Below are positions 1 through 11,955 of a stretch of 64,000 nucleotides of DNA, piece by piece. The DNA comes from Campanula takesimana (taxonomy: Eukaryota; Streptophyta; Magnoliopsida; Asterales; Campanulaceae): contig JAOWBW010002502.1 in assembly GCA_026119855.1 (NCBI GenBank), forward strand, positions 62,001-126,000, read 5' to 3'. How positions within the stretch are numbered: the stretch's first letter is position 1; each line of letters begins with the position of its first letter. A program made the position numbers and the translations under genes. The notes beneath the pieces were generated by a model. It saw only the letters and a list, made by a program, of their open reading frames with translations, did no database searches and had not been told where the DNA came from.

Positions 1-2328
1 AGTTGCTTTTCCCCCATTAATATGCTAAATTGTTCATATCATGCTTATATAATGCTTTAGTTGTTATATTTGAAGTTTGATTGAGTTTGGAATTTATTTG
101 GAATTTATTTGGATTTTTGGTTAAAAATGGTGATTATATGAAGGTTGGGATTTAAACCTTGATTTGGGTTTCTAGATGTGTTATTTTGGTCCTATTCAAG
201 TTTATAAGTTGTTTTGGTTCATTGTTATGCTTATTGAAGGTCTTGATTTTGAGTATTTGAGAAATGGTAAGAATTTTGGGTTGTTTGGGTGCCATTTTCG
301 GGTATGTATGAACCCAGGAAGAAATCTGGGCATTGTTCTTCTGGCACGGTCGTGCCCCTTTATTTGGCACGGTCGTGCCAATATTCACTTGCCTCTCGTC
401 ATGTTTTGGCACGGTCGTGCCACTTTCTTAGGCACGGTCGTGCCAAGCTGGGACTCTGATATATTCTTCCCTTTTCTTCTAAAACTGTTTCCCCCATAAC
501 TTCTTCGTCCGGACTCCGTTTTAGGCGTGTAAACTATCGTTTCGAAGCTCTCTTCGAGTACTACAATATGGGATGGGTCGTTCAGTTAAGTTCTAAGTTT
601 TATACTTCGGGATTTTATTGGGTGTTTGAGGTTAAGAGGAGTTGTATCGATCCATTGTGAACAAGTTTTGTAAATCCAATTGAGTGACTTTATTGAGTTG
701 TTATGATCATTTTGGGATATAAGTGAGGACTTCATACTTTGAGACCCTTTAATTGAAAGTTATTTTACTGATCGGATTGATTTTAGAATAAGACTTGGTC
801 TAGGTTTTAGGTGATATCCTATAGTACCTAGAGGGTTGTTTTGGAACACTAAAGTGTAGGGTTTAGTCCAGTCGTGATCATGTTCTAATAAGGGTAACCT
901 TTTGGATTCGTTTGGGTACTTACGGGTTGATTAACCTTAAGGTGTATTCATTCTGATTTCCTACTTTGGAATTCCAGGTGTGATGAGATGGTTGAGTTCA
1001 TTGTCCTAGTATATCTTTATGAGTAAATGTTTAGGGTCATTTTGGTAATAGTCATTGTGCCATTGGTGAGTGACCGTTTGGGTTGTGCTCTTTACGATTA
1101 ACTTGTGGGTACCATATTTAGGATGTATTTGGTACGTGCCTTATCTTTGAATCATTATGTTTTAATGGTCAATGTTGTTGGACTCTTTTATGAGAAACTT
1201 CTTGTACTATTGTTGTTGAACTCTTCTTGAGTAATCGTTTGCATCTTTATGGTGATTTAATTGGTGTGGTTCCCTACTTTGGAACCTTAAGTTGTTTATT
1301 CATGCTAAAATATTATTACTTAGCATTTAATTAGAAGTCCAGCTGGCATATTTGTTGCATCGGGCGATGGGAAAGATTATAATGGCAAAGCCAAGTCCAT
1401 TATAATGTTGACCATTGTTTTGCCCCCTTCTATACCCTTTTCCAGATTGGCCTTGGAAAAGTCAAGTTAGCGTTCCTCTGTGAATGTATCTAGCTAACGG
1501 GCATGACTTTGTGTTATGGTCCTTGTCCTTTGTGACACTCTTATGGTTATTGGTTCCGGTACCGGGGTTTTCTCTTCGAGCTTTCATGCTGCTATGAAGA
1601 TGTTGATTGTTGATTATTGAAGCTGCGCAGCGACCTTTATTTGGTTCTCCAGTTGGGTGAAACCTTGGCTATGTATCCACTTATGAGTGTTTATTTCAGC
1701 TTTATGTGTTGCATGATGAGCTGGTCGTTATTTCCAACCGGTATGGGACGGTTGGCGATAGGGAGCCTCTCATTTGTTGTTATATGTTTATTTATATGAT
1801 TGTCTATTGGATGTTACTGTTCGACAGCATGTCACTTATTATTCCGCTGCTATCTATCTTATGTTAATTGCTATCGGTCATTGCATATTAGCATGTCATG
1901 TAGTTGCATTAGTAACTTACTGAGATTTTATCTCACCCTGTTTATTTCCATCTTTGTTTTTCCTTAACCCCCCCCCCCCCCAGGAGGAAAAGGATTAGGA
2001 TTCGCGGATCGAGGAGGACGTCGAGAGGATTGAGATTTTGGGGCAGGTTGTTATGGATCGGTTTACATTATTTAAATGTATAACCTTTTGGGGATAGTGT
2101 CACCATTATTGACGTCATTAAGAATTGTATATTTTATCTTTTTGGGCATAAGCTGTGGAGCTTATGTTAGATGTACTTTGTTGATTTAAACTTGAATTTG
2201 TAAAACCTTGTGTTATCATCTTTTGGTTCAAAATGGAAATTTTTTTTTTACTTCTATATTTTAGAGTTTTGGTTTTAAGTCGACGTCCAGCTCGCGGTCT
2301 CGGGCCCGCGGGGTCCGGGGTCGCGACA
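1..2328 (+). repeat. Ty3/gypsy Tekay-like LTR (5' part outside window)
   Basis: No long ORF is present. The block ends in a GC-rich stretch finishing with ...TCGCGACA at 2328. Three landmarks are shared with two other LTRs in the window, both on the - strand (20222-20845 and 58036-60600): an oligo-C run followed by AGGAGGAAAAGG (about 1967-1991), the block TTATCTCACC near 1930, and the hairpin-like CCAACCG...CGGTTGG at 1735-1756. The element reads on the + strand and the start of the LTR is not in the window. It interrupts a copia leader that resumes at 2329, so it inserted later than that copia copy. It could be a solo LTR or a 3' LTR; the window does not decide. Family assignment is inferred from LTR length and style. 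Confidence 0.7.
343..444. repeat. Four copies of a CpG-rich near-palindrome in the LTR
   Basis: The 14-mer GGCACGGTCGTGCC occurs exactly at 343-356, 366-379, 408-421 and 431-444. Each copy has 5-bp inverted arms (GGCAC/GTGCC). The copies come as two pairs, with 9-bp spacers within each pair. Related but different palindromes lie in the other Tekay-like LTRs (20775-20833, 59274-59285). Confidence 0.9.
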
Positions 2329-3643
2329 AAAACTCTTTTGGTAGCCTAATTAAGTCAAACAATTTTAAACATATAGGAACCACTCTTTCACTCATCTTAT
2401 TTATACAATGATAGAATTAAGGCGCCTCGCGATGGTTAGAGCCCGCATAAAACTACCCTTTGTAATCCCAAGTGTTTTAATCATGGATTGACACGTGACT
2501 TAAGTTTTACAAGAAGATTCAATACATATAGCATATTAACATATTTATACGCACATAATATAAATATGTAAAGCATCAGTTAATCAGTTAATTAATCTAA
2601 TTAATTAATGCATAATATTCATGTGATTTATTGCAAAAGTTTATGGGAGATAAATCTGAAACTTTTGGATTTCCAAAAATCCATAATCATGTAAGAACAA
2701 CTCATACGACCGACTAAGCCAAAAGACAACCATAATTCCGTATGAAAGTTCACAAATTGAGAGCCCAAAAATACGGTTGAACTAAGCCAAATGGCAACCA
2801 CAATCATTTATACTCCCTCCGTCCCATTTTAAGAGTCAAAAATTTCCTAAAAGGGCATCCCATTTTAAGAGTCAAAATTCTAAAATGGAAATTGGGTCCT
2901 ACATGTCATACTCACAACAATTATCCACTAACTCTTCTCTATTTCACTTTCTCTCTCCTACTCAACTATCAACACTCACAACACATCACCTTTTCCTTAA
3001 TTCTTGAACCCACCCATTTTTTGACTCTTAAAATGGGACGGAGGGAGTATAATTTAGAAATCTAGAAGACAATCTGTATGGCCAAACTAAGACAAAAGGC
3101 AACCACAATTCCGTACAAAATTGAACCGTTTATAAATTATTTTTCTCATCAATTTAATATTTCTGAATTGAGATTTAATTTCAGGAAACACTGTTTCGAA
3201 AACCAGCAATCTAAGAACAAATCAAATCAGAATATCCTTGTGTTTCAAAAACACACCTTGATTCAAGTTTCATTTTAAACCCTAAAATTTCTTTCCTGAT
3301 TCAATTGATGTTCATGATGATCAAATCATCATGTTAATCAAATCATAGAATAAATAATTTATTCATGAATATAGGATTATCAACAAATTAATCTAATTAA
3401 TCTTTGATGATTACAATGAACATATTAATCAAATTAATATTGCAATCTTAGATCCCACATAACCAGTATATTAATCAAATTAATAGTGCGATTTTATGAT
3501 TATCACATATCTCATATATATACATAAAATAAACCACATAAACATCATGAATCTAAATTAAAAGCATGCTAACACATATAATCAAATTATATCATCAACA
3601 TGTTCTTATTAAAATAATCATGATGAACGGAGCTTTGATACCA
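2329..3643 (-). mobile_element. Ty1/copia 5' leader with primer binding site
   Basis: This AT-rich non-coding block matches, in the same orientation, the leader at the right end of the window (about 63410-64000): for example 'tagcctaattaagtcaaac' occurs in both. On the - strand the PBS TGGTATCAAAGC lies at 3643-3632, one base after the LTR end at 3645. It resembles the initiator-Met PBS. The leader runs toward lower coordinates and is cut at 2328 by a Tekay-like LTR, so the gag of this copy is not visible here. Confidence 0.65.
2813..3047. mobile_element. Stowaway-like MITE (235 bp)
   Basis: Terminal inverted repeats begin CTCCCTCCGTCCCATTTTAA and the inverted copy ends at 3047. They are flanked by TA at 2811-2812 and 3048-3049, the target duplication of the Tc1/mariner superfamily. 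No coding sequence. It is nested in the copia leader. Confidence 0.9.
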
Positions 3644-3644
3644 C

Positions 3645-3960
3645 TGTTGGGTTTTGAGCAATTATGCGCAACGGAATAAACTTAAAAGCCTAGATCCATT
3701 CAAGATGATTAAATTAATATGACTATGAATTTAGAATATTAACCGTGGTGATGCTTTAAAATTTTTGGATCTTCGATCTTCGTTATTCGCATTCTTAAAC
3801 CACGATCGCAGGAACACGTCTTCAATTGCAGGAACACGAACTTGAAGGAGTTGAAATCAGCCCTCTATGTGTATCCACACGTGAATGAATATCTAGAACG
3901 ATTCTAGATCTGGATTGCTAGATCCAATAGAATTTTTTTCTATCAAAAGGGGCTATATGA
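3645..3960 (-). repeat. Ty1/copia LTR fragment (3' end of the 5' LTR)
   Basis: On the - strand the LTR ends ...CCCAACA at 3645, next to the PBS. The upstream limit is not clear: the sequence turns into featureless AT-rich DNA near 3960, so the LTR is probably truncated there. Confidence 0.5.
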
Positions 3961-5316
3961 ATTTATGGTTCTTAATTATTAAAATTTGTGTTTTGTTAGT
4001 ATAAAAAAAACTAAAAAATATTAATGTAATAAAAAAGAATTTTTTTTGTTATTTTTACAAAATAAATAAATTGTAAATGCTAAAAAAGAGAAATTATTGC
4101 TTTTACATAATAAATAAATTGTTAATTATAAAAGAAAAGTTTACTGAAAGATTTTATCTAAAAACAATTATAACATATATTTTATATTAGTAACAATAAA
4201 AATAATAATATAACCAAATAACTCGTTTTAATTTTGTTTTCATAAAAAATTCATTTGGAAATAAAGAGAAAAAGAAAAAAATAGAAAAATCAAAAGGTAC
4301 ATGGTGCAATTTTGCCTAGTTTTTATAATTTCGATGCGATAAATAAAATGAACATGACTGAAGCAGTGCGCATGCCAAATATTTTAGTTTTTTTAACATT
4401 TGTTAGGAGCTAGTGGGTGAAGTGAGATAATTTAAATTGTAGTGTTGATAATTGCAATTTTGAAAGAAGCTTGTTGCATTTTTCATCCATTTTCGTTAGG
4501 TTTTTGACAGGCTAACCAAAATTACACCTTATTGCAAACAAAAGACATATTCAGCAACCAAATTGTAACGAATACAAATTAAATAACCAATTGAAACATG
4601 ACGACAAACTCATGTAACTAAAGTACAATTGGCCCTTATTTTAATAGACCAGTTTGGGTATTATTATTTTTTCAATTTTGTTCACTATTCACTATTTAGT
4701 ACGGAGGGAGTACCATAGTATCGATTTGGCTTGTTTTATCAATTAAATAGTCGTGTCAAGTAGAAGAGAAAATCGGAGATATTGAAATGAGAGTAGATGG
4801 GAGTTGCTAATTGAGTATTCCGTTCAATTGCTTCTGTTCAACAATTGTATTTTAAATTTGACAAATTGGCATTCTGATCTACATGAGTTGCTTCCACCTA
4901 AGGAGAAGAATAAAATCTGCAATTAAGCAAGTACATAGGCAACTTTATAATATTATGTTGATTTTAGACGTTTATTTTAAATCATCGTGCATCTTTTTTT
5001 AGAATATACTAATGGGTTTGTTCAAAATATATATAGATATAGATATAGGAGTACATACGCTTATGGATCACTTCCAACCACCTCATCTTTCCATATAAAT
5101 TCAATTATAGAGCTTCTTCTGTTTCCACGTGCGTTAATTATGTCGGTATAAGTTGAACCTCGATCCAGACCTCCAGTTTTCTTGTGGACTTCCCTAAGTT
5201 GAAAACAGTGGCCAGCCTTGAATAAGGAAAGGACAAGAGAACGTCCAAGACGGTATCAACAAAGTTCATGTTTAGCTAAAAAAAATGTTGTTTGTGTGTA
5301 TAAATATATCATTTTT
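3961..5316. other. AT-rich DNA, no gene seen
   Basis: Long A/T runs and no ORF of note. A lone Stowaway-type end (acggagggagta) lies at 4701-4712, with no matching left end within the preceding 300 bp. Confidence 0.6.
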
Positions 5317-5552
5317 CTCCCTCCTTCCCCAACAAAGTGAGATTTTTAGTCAACTTCATTACACTTTGACCAACAATTTAAATAAAAAATAATTATCTTA
5401 ATTAAAATCTAAAAGTTATTATTGAAAATATTATCAATCGTGATGCAATAACAATTTTTTTAATTTCATTTTGATCATTATTTTTTCTCCAAATTATTCC
5501 TCAAAGAGCAATTAAATTGAAAAAAAAGTCTCACTTTGTCTGGGACGGAGGG
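5317..5552. mobile_element. Stowaway-like MITE (about 236 bp)
   Basis: The left end CTCCCTCCTTCCCCAACAAA and the inverse of the right end (CCTCCGTCCCAGACAAA) form imperfect inverted repeats that continue into AGTGAGA. A TA follows the right end. The interior is AT-rich and non-coding. Confidence 0.7.
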
Positions 5553-5791
5553 TATATATAATATGCTTTTATCAAATATTTTTATGACAATTTGAGAAGT
5601 AAATTAATGGATAAACTACTCAAATAGTCGACTATTTATCTTTTAGTAGGTGATTAGTCCATGTGCCCAAATTAAAAAAAAAAAAATTCATCCCTTTACT
5701 ACTCAAATTAAATGTAATTGATTTATCCGTCAAATTTTATTAGTATTGAGCCGTTAATTATTATGTTGGATATAACTCAATATTTTTAATA

Positions 5792-7297
5792 CTAGTTTGT
5801 AGCCCGTCGATACTCGACGGGATATATTAAAAATAATTACATTGCTTCGTTTTTCTTGTACTCCCTCACTCACATAAAAAATTGCTGACTTCTTTACTAT
5901 ATTTAACCACTTTTTATATAGATATTTTACCATTAAACATGTTTTATTTATAAAATTATAATTTATCATTTAAATGTTATTTTTACGTTTAAAAAATATT
6001 TTCATTAGACAAACATACAAGTTCACATAAATTCAATAATTCATTCACCCTCCCATCATATTATTATAGACCACCAGCCAACTATCCAATTTGTTACCCC
6101 TTTACAACATTTATTTGCATTTCAAAGCACAGGTGAAGCTAGGACAAAGCCAAAGGGTTCATTTTACCCTCCATTTTAATTTTGTAATGTGTCAGTTTTA
6201 GCACTTTTAATTTTAAGAATGTCCCTTGCATAAAAAAAAAAACTGAACATTTATTTGGGATGAAGAGAATATGATATAGTTTGGATAAAAAACACAAAGA
6301 TAGAGAAATTGCGACTTACATACATATACATCTTTCATAAGAAAAATATACAGCATGGAAAACCCTTGATGAAGCATTATGTTTTTATTTTTATTTTTTA
6401 TCACTGCACACAACGTTGAAATTCGATGTGCTTAAAAATACAAAGAATGAATCCAATATCATTCGGAAAAGTGGCAAAAATAGACATTAACAAACTAAAG
6501 GGAAATTAAGTATCTTCTCCTGACTGTCCACCGCCTTTCGGAGCAGTTTCCATAATTTCATCTGCCGATTCAAACCATAACAAAAGAAAAAATAACATTT
6601 ATGAGTTAGTTTGAACAACAAAATAAAACACATTGCACAATAGGAATTATTTTTTGGATTTTAATTGGTTAAGTGCATATAACTGAAGTCAAAATATGTG
6701 TAAGAATACAAAGTAATCATGTGTCCGACATGAAACTTGGTGATTCAGATGAAACATGTAAAGTAGAAAATGAGATATTTTGGATGAAGCCTGTAAATTG
6801 AAAAATGAGATGGTTGCTGTGGAATTTCAACTTAGCCATTTGACATGCAATTCTAACATTCTATAGTACATGGCCTATGTATAGTTTGGTCAGGAGCAGG
6901 CTTAAGCTTTTGTTTAGTCAGATGGACGGGAGGCCTAATTATTTAGGTGAAGTTACAAATTTAAAGGATGCTAGTATTTTTTTAGTTTAAATTTGTATTA
7001 TCATTATCCAGTATTATGTGATGCAAGTATTCTAGTTTAGTTTTAAAAGAATGATATAGCATTCTATTTTTTTTAAAAAAAACTAACAAACTTTGGATAA
7101 CTTAAAGGTTAATTTTCTTAATTGATGATATTTTAAATTTGTTAAAATGAATTTACTTCTAAAGCATAAAAGACATTTCATTCACTGTGCCAGGCAGTTG
7201 ACGATTGGCTACAACAAGTATACGTGGAATTCCACGTGGCGCGCTGTGGAATCAAATAATAACTCTCATATATTATATATATATATATATAGATAGA
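5792..7297 (-). mobile_element. Putative non-autonomous Helitron
   Basis: Read on the - strand, the 3' end has an 8-bp perfect hairpin (CCCGTCGA, 3-base loop, TCGACGGG at 5821-5803) followed 7 bases later by CTAG (5795-5792) and a host T. This is the Helitron 3' signature. A candidate 5' end, A|TCTATCTATATAT, starts at 7297 and is followed by CACGTGG palindromes, common near plant Helitron 5' ends. A second 5'-like end lies at 8711, so the upstream limit is uncertain. No helicase or Rep sequence is present. Confidence 0.5.
5803..5821 (-). other. Helitron 3' terminal hairpin
   Basis: CCCGTCGA / TCGACGGG forms a perfect 8-bp stem with a 3-base loop, seven bases before the terminal CTAG on the - strand. 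Confidence 0.7.
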
Positions 7298-7558
7298 TTT
7301 TCAGATTAGAAGAAGTTTTGAAATTTTGAACGTCAGAGAGTCTGAACTCATCAACTGATATATTTATATATTTGAAATTACAAATTGAAATGGCGTAAAC
7401 TGGATTGATTTTGCCGTAAATTAAAATGTGTAACTGAGTTAGTTTTAAAACTTTCAATGAAGCCTTAAAATGTTTAAAGTTAAACTATATATTATTTCGG
7501 GACAGAGATAATAATTGAGTAAGTTTAATCGAGAAACATGGTTGTTACACTCACTACA

Positions 7559-8355
7559 CACTACAACAAATATGACTTTAAGCGGCACTTTAAAAAGTGC
7601 CGGGAACAGGAAAAAGTGCTGGAAATGCTATTCCCGGCACTATTTCCGGCACTTTTTTAAGTGCTGGGAAAAGTGGTGTCGGGAATACTTTCCGGCACTT
7701 TACAAGTGCCGCAAAATTTCCGGCACTTTTAAAAGTGCCGCTAATTTCCGGCACTTTTGAAAAGTGCCGGAATTTTCCGGCACTTTTTAAAAGTGCCGGA
7801 TTTAAATAAAAATATCATTGAACTTACAGGGATTCGAACACAAGACCTCTTGCATATGGAACATGTATTCTACCGCTAGGCTAAGTCATCTTTTGATATA
7901 AAATTTGACATACAACTATTTATTATATTACATAAACTTATATTAATGCATTTTTATGATTGTAATCAACAAAAATCAAATGTAATTATCAAATTAAAGA
8001 AAAATTACATGAAAAATATGATTAAATTTTAAAATTAAATAAAAATATCGACAAAAACATCTTATTATTAGCGACACTTTATTAAAAAGTGCCGAAAATT
8101 TTCGGCACTTAAGCGGCACTTTATAAAAAAGTACCGGAAATTTAGCGGCACTTATGAAAAAGTGCCGGAAATTTAGCGGCACTTATGAAAAAGTGCCGAA
8201 AATTAGCGGCACTTTTTAAAAAGTGCCGGAAATTTGCGGCACTTTTTACAAAGTGCCGGAAATTAGTGGCATTTTTTCCAAAAGTGTCGGAAATTAGCGG
8301 CACATATAAAAGTGCCGGAAAATAAGTGCCGGGAAAAGCCATTTTTGTTGTAGTG
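7559..8355. mobile_element. Non-autonomous CACTA (En/Spm) element, 797 bp
   Basis: The left end is CACTACAACAAATATG and the right end is the inverted CACTACAACAAAAATGGC. Both are flanked by the 3-bp direct repeat ACA (7556-7558 and 8356-8358), as expected for CACTA elements. The subterminal regions are packed with direct and inverted copies of CGGCACTTTT / AAAAGTGCCG. In this superfamily such repeats are bound by the element's own DNA-binding protein. There is no transposase; short ORFs only read through the repeats. A tRNA-like sequence lies near 7823-7890. It lies just outside the putative Helitron at 5792-7297, or inside it if 8711 is the true end. Confidence 0.9.
7823..7890 (-). other. 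tRNA-like sequence inside the CACTA element
   Basis: On the - strand TAGCCTAGCGG fits the tRNA box A consensus TRGCNNAGYGG. About 43 bases downstream, TGTTCGAATCC is one base from box B GGTTCGANTCC. The T and acceptor stems pair poorly, so a working tRNA is unlikely. It is probably a tRNA pseudogene or SINE remnant. Confidence 0.5.
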
Positions 8356-8629
8356 ACACATAGAATATATCTTATACGGAGTAAAATATTTAAAATTGTT
8401 ACTTATTTTATCAAAATTTTAAATCTTGTATCCAAATAGTTTGTATGTAGATGAAAAATACCTCAGGGATCAGGATAGTTAGATATAGATTTCGTTTTCA
8501 TGAAAGTGAAACGAGTTTTGTTTTAACAGATTTGAGATTTATAGTCATTTTGTGATAAAACCATATTTATCTAGTGTTTAAATCAAATAATAATAATTAA
8601 ATTAGATTTAAACTCTAACTAAGTTGAAC

Positions 8630-8711
8630 GTGCCACGTGGAATAATGACATGGAATTCCACGTGGTTGAATGAGGGAGCACAAAATTTCTCTGTTATATT
8701 ATAATTATAGA
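8630..8711 (-). other. Helitron 5' end-like sequence
   Basis: Read on the - strand from 8711, A|TCTATAATTATAATATAAC is followed by CCACGTGGAATTCC-type palindromes, resembling the end proposed at 7297. It is either the true 5' end of the Helitron ending at 5792 or the orphan end of a second copy. Confidence 0.35.
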
Positions 8712-9740
8712 TGAGTAAAATAATTATCACAATATAATTATAAATGGCTAGTTGGGTAAAAATGGGTGTTATTGGGACCTAATCTCGCGAAAGATCGTTC
8801 TCACATTCCCACTTTACGATGATGGGTGATAGGGGCCAATTAGGTGAGTGATCGTCACTCAAAACATGGCAAAAGATGAGAATGCCATTTAAAACCACGT
8901 GTGGCCGTCCGGCCAGCTAGGGGGCCGATCTTCCACCGGGTCCTGAACGTGCCTCTCACGTGTGTTGATGTGCTGGAAGTGGGTGTGCAAGGTGGGTGCA
9001 CCAATGGGGTGTACCAAGCCAGGTGTGAGTGTATACACTCGGCGAACTACTTAATATTCGGGACTCTTCGTTAACTCTAAATGTCTTTATATTTCCCGAG
9101 AGGTAACCTTGTGGCGAACATGCATAGTTGCACCCAGAAAAATCTGGAGCGTCTGATTGTGGATTTTAGATTACACGCGAGTCCTCAAGTACACCCGCGA
9201 ATCACCTGATGCGTCCCACCAGACGCCACCCATTGACAACGAATGAGTGCGTACATGCGAAGTGCAAAGCGCACCTCTAAAGCGCCCAATGCCCCCTTTG
9301 CGCACTGGGGTTGGGGCTCGAATGGTACTGCACACCATCCGAGTAGCCTTAGGCTAGCTTAGCTTGAGCTAGCCAATTAGCCCAATGGGTCACTTGGTTA
9401 GTATAAGGATGAACAACTTGATGACTCCTTAGATATATTTATTTAAATATTTTTATTAGTTTCCTTTTTAAGGTAATGTGGGATGGAATTTCATATTTCC
9501 CAAAATACTTTAACTATTAAGTTACATATTCGAGCCATTAATTAATTTCTCATTCCCGGAAATAGTTTTAGAATAGAAAAGCATTCTCTTAAGCTACACA
9601 TATTGTAAATTATTTTTTTGTAACATCTTTTATTTTTCATTAAATGATTCTTAGGTCAAAATTAGGTCAAACTTAATTTCTAAACCAATTTCCTGACAAT
9701 ATTTTTCATTTATAATTTATTCTAAGTACATCATTTAAAG
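8712..9740. other. Mixed-composition DNA, no gene recognised
   Basis: About 8880-9400 is clearly more GC-rich than its flanks, with many CGs and short inverted words such as GGTGTACC. There is no ORF over 60 codons and no terminal repeats. It may be a leader or LTR of an unrecognised element. Confidence 0.4.
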
Positions 9741-10753
9741 GTAGAGATGACAATTTATCCGTCCCCGGCCGAACTCGAAACTTATCCCACCCGTACGGGG
9801 CGGGTTGGTGACCTATTTACAAAACCCGGCGGGTTCAGGTCTCGGTTCTTCGGTAAGGAATGATGACTCTCAACAACCCGACCCGGTCCGACACATAATA
9901 TTATAAGTGAGTATTTCCTCTACTATAGAAGCTAAACTACAACTTGGACAACCCCACAAAACCCTAAATACACATGCTTTCTAGCCGCCTCTCCCATTCT
10001 CTGCTACCTTCTTCTCCATCCCCTATCACCAAATTCCCTAACCCTCCTCCTTCCATTCTCTTTCATCTTTCTCTCTACCATCTTCGTCCACATCCCCACC
10101 AGTCGCTTCACCTCATTCCTACCACCTTTAAATCTGCTTTCTCTCACTCCTCTCTCTTTGTCGGCGTCGTATTTGCTCCGGCGACCTCCTCAATGAGATG
10201 GCATCTTCACTGGGTTATTATTTTTTTGATTTCGCCCTATATTTCTGTCAAGCAGAAGGTATGCTTGACCAATTTGCTTAAGTTTTTGGCTTTTTTAAAA
10301 ATAATAAAAATTAATTCTTAAGTTGTGTTAGCGACTGGTGTTATGGGTAATACTTCAATCATATGGGGATATTAATGTAGGTGAACCAGATTTATATAAG
10401 TTTTCAGTCAAAAAGAAATATGGCATGATCAATTCATTCAATTTTTGGTTGTGGTTTGCAGAATGCTAACATTCAAGTTTCAACTCTTCAATTTTTAACT
10501 CTTTCTATTTATTCATTAAATTTTCAATTCAAATGGCACACAACTCTTATGTTTTGTTTATTAAAATTTCAATTCAAAGATAGATGATGATTTGAGCAGT
10601 TTTTCAAATATTAGTGAGCCTGACTCTGGAAAAAAGCTGAGCATCGGGCCTGGCCGTGCCGAATACGGGTTCATTGGCTTTCGCGCTGGGCCGAGTTCGG
10701 TTTATGCCTATGTTAGCGCGGGTCGGGTTCATGTTAAAACAAACCCGACCCGT
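9741..10753. mobile_element. hAT-like element fragment
   Basis: The left edge 'agagatgacaatttatccg' followed by CG-rich GGGCGGGTT / AACCCGACCC words resembles the ends of plant hAT elements. The same words occur inverted at 10721-10752 (GGTCGGGTT...AACCCGACC), where the block is cut by a Tat LTR at 10754. A 115-codon + ORF (9974-10321) is rich in Ser, Pro and His, looks like a C/T-rich 5' UTR and matches no family I know. The assignment is tentative. Confidence 0.35.
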
Positions 10754-11955
10754 TGTAGATACCCCGGGGAACCACGGCTTGGCTAGAGCGGTAAATTACC
10801 TAGGATGTCTAATTAATTTTAAGAGTCGCCACCCCCGTTTTTAGAGGAACGCAAGAAAACCTAAGAAAATAGCCTTTTTTATTGATTACGAAACCAAAGA
10901 TTCTTGAGATGAGGGGTTCGGGGGTTAGGTGACGGAGTGGGAAGTACTTAAACACCCACTCCGCCCCGCTTACGCGGGTCTTGCCACTTTTGGTGTTCTA
11001 ATGTTAAATGTCCTTCAATAAAAAGTGCTAACAATTAAAGTGAAAAGAAAGGGGAAAAGAAAAGAGAAATAAAAGAGAATTGTTTTATTTATTAACTTAT
11101 GCTAAAGATTACATGTATCAATTATACTAAACAATTACATTAAGAAATGGATAGGAAATTAAAGTAGAGATTGAAATGTAGGGAGATGACCTTGACCAAC
11201 TTTAATGTAATAAAGTGGTCATTTGGTCATGTCCCATTTGGTGGGGATTGCATACATCTAAAAAGACATAAATAAAATAGAAGAAGAATAAGAAGTGTAC
11301 CTTTAGAAAAGAGGACTTCAACTTTGACTTGGAGTTGTTGTAGAGAAATTGTTGTGTAGAAATTTGTGAAGAGTTTAGTTGCTAGAACTCTTGTTGGAGA
11401 AATTTGTGTAGGGAGAATGGGTAGAGTTTGTGTAGGGAGAAAGTTCAAAGTTCAAGGTCCCTTTCTAAGGTAAAAATGAGGGGTTTAAATAGGTAGAAAA
11501 GAGAGGAAATGTGGTCTTTCAACCAATAGAAAAATAAAACAAATAAAAGAAAAATCAAATAATAAATAAAAAAATATTTAGTTTTTGGGAAAAAGCTAAG
11601 AATATGGGATATGGGAGGTTACAAATAAAAAGGGGTTAATGCTAGATTAAGACATGTGATAAAAAGATGTTTTTGATTCTAAAAATGGAGGGAAAAGGCT
11701 GCAATCCGTAACAGTCAAGTGGGAGGCGCGCGAGTCCTGCCTATTGGACCAAACGCGCGCGCGCCCCATGACCATTACGGGAGACGCCCGCGGGTGAAAA
11801 TAACAGAATGACTCTAAAAGTTACTCTGTTATGCAGTTTAGTCCAAAACTAACGGAATCAGTTAGGAACTTAACGAAGTAACAGAAATTAACAAAACAAG
11901 TTGAATAAAAATACTATGTATGCAATCGGTGAGAGGTCCAAAGCGGGTGTCTACA
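10754..11955 (-). repeat. Tat-type gypsy 3' LTR, copy I (1202 bp)
   Basis: On the - strand it runs from TGTAGACACCCGC at 11955 to ...CCCCGGGGTATCTACA at 10754, with TG/CA termini. It aligns by eye with the LTRs at 13831-14835 and 61427-62437: shared blocks include AGAGTCGCCACC, AGATTCTT.GATGAGG, GGGGGTTAGGT and GGGAAGTACT. A TATTTAAA box near 11488 on the - strand fixes the direction. Next to the outer end is CCTCGGCG, seen at the inner edge of copies II and III too, which makes this the 3' LTR. CG-rich words (GGCGCGCG) fill 11725-11795. Confidence 0.8.

Noticed and set aside
343..444. CRISPR-like direct repeats
   Set aside because: Short palindromes with 9- and 28-base spacers inside a plant LTR; no cas genes and a eukaryotic context.
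4699..4713. Third complete MITE
   Set aside because: Only one Stowaway-type end is visible; no partner end found.
7823..7890. Functional tRNA gene
   Set aside because: Box A fits but the T stem and acceptor stem pair poorly and it lies inside a transposon.
7515..8342. Short ORFs with repeated CRHF / FRHF peptides
   Set aside because: They only translate CGGCACTT repeats of the CACTA element.
9974..10321. 115-codon ORF as a host gene exon
   Set aside because: CT-rich composition typical of a 5' UTR; no domain, no follow-on exon recognised; lies in a fragment with hAT-like words.
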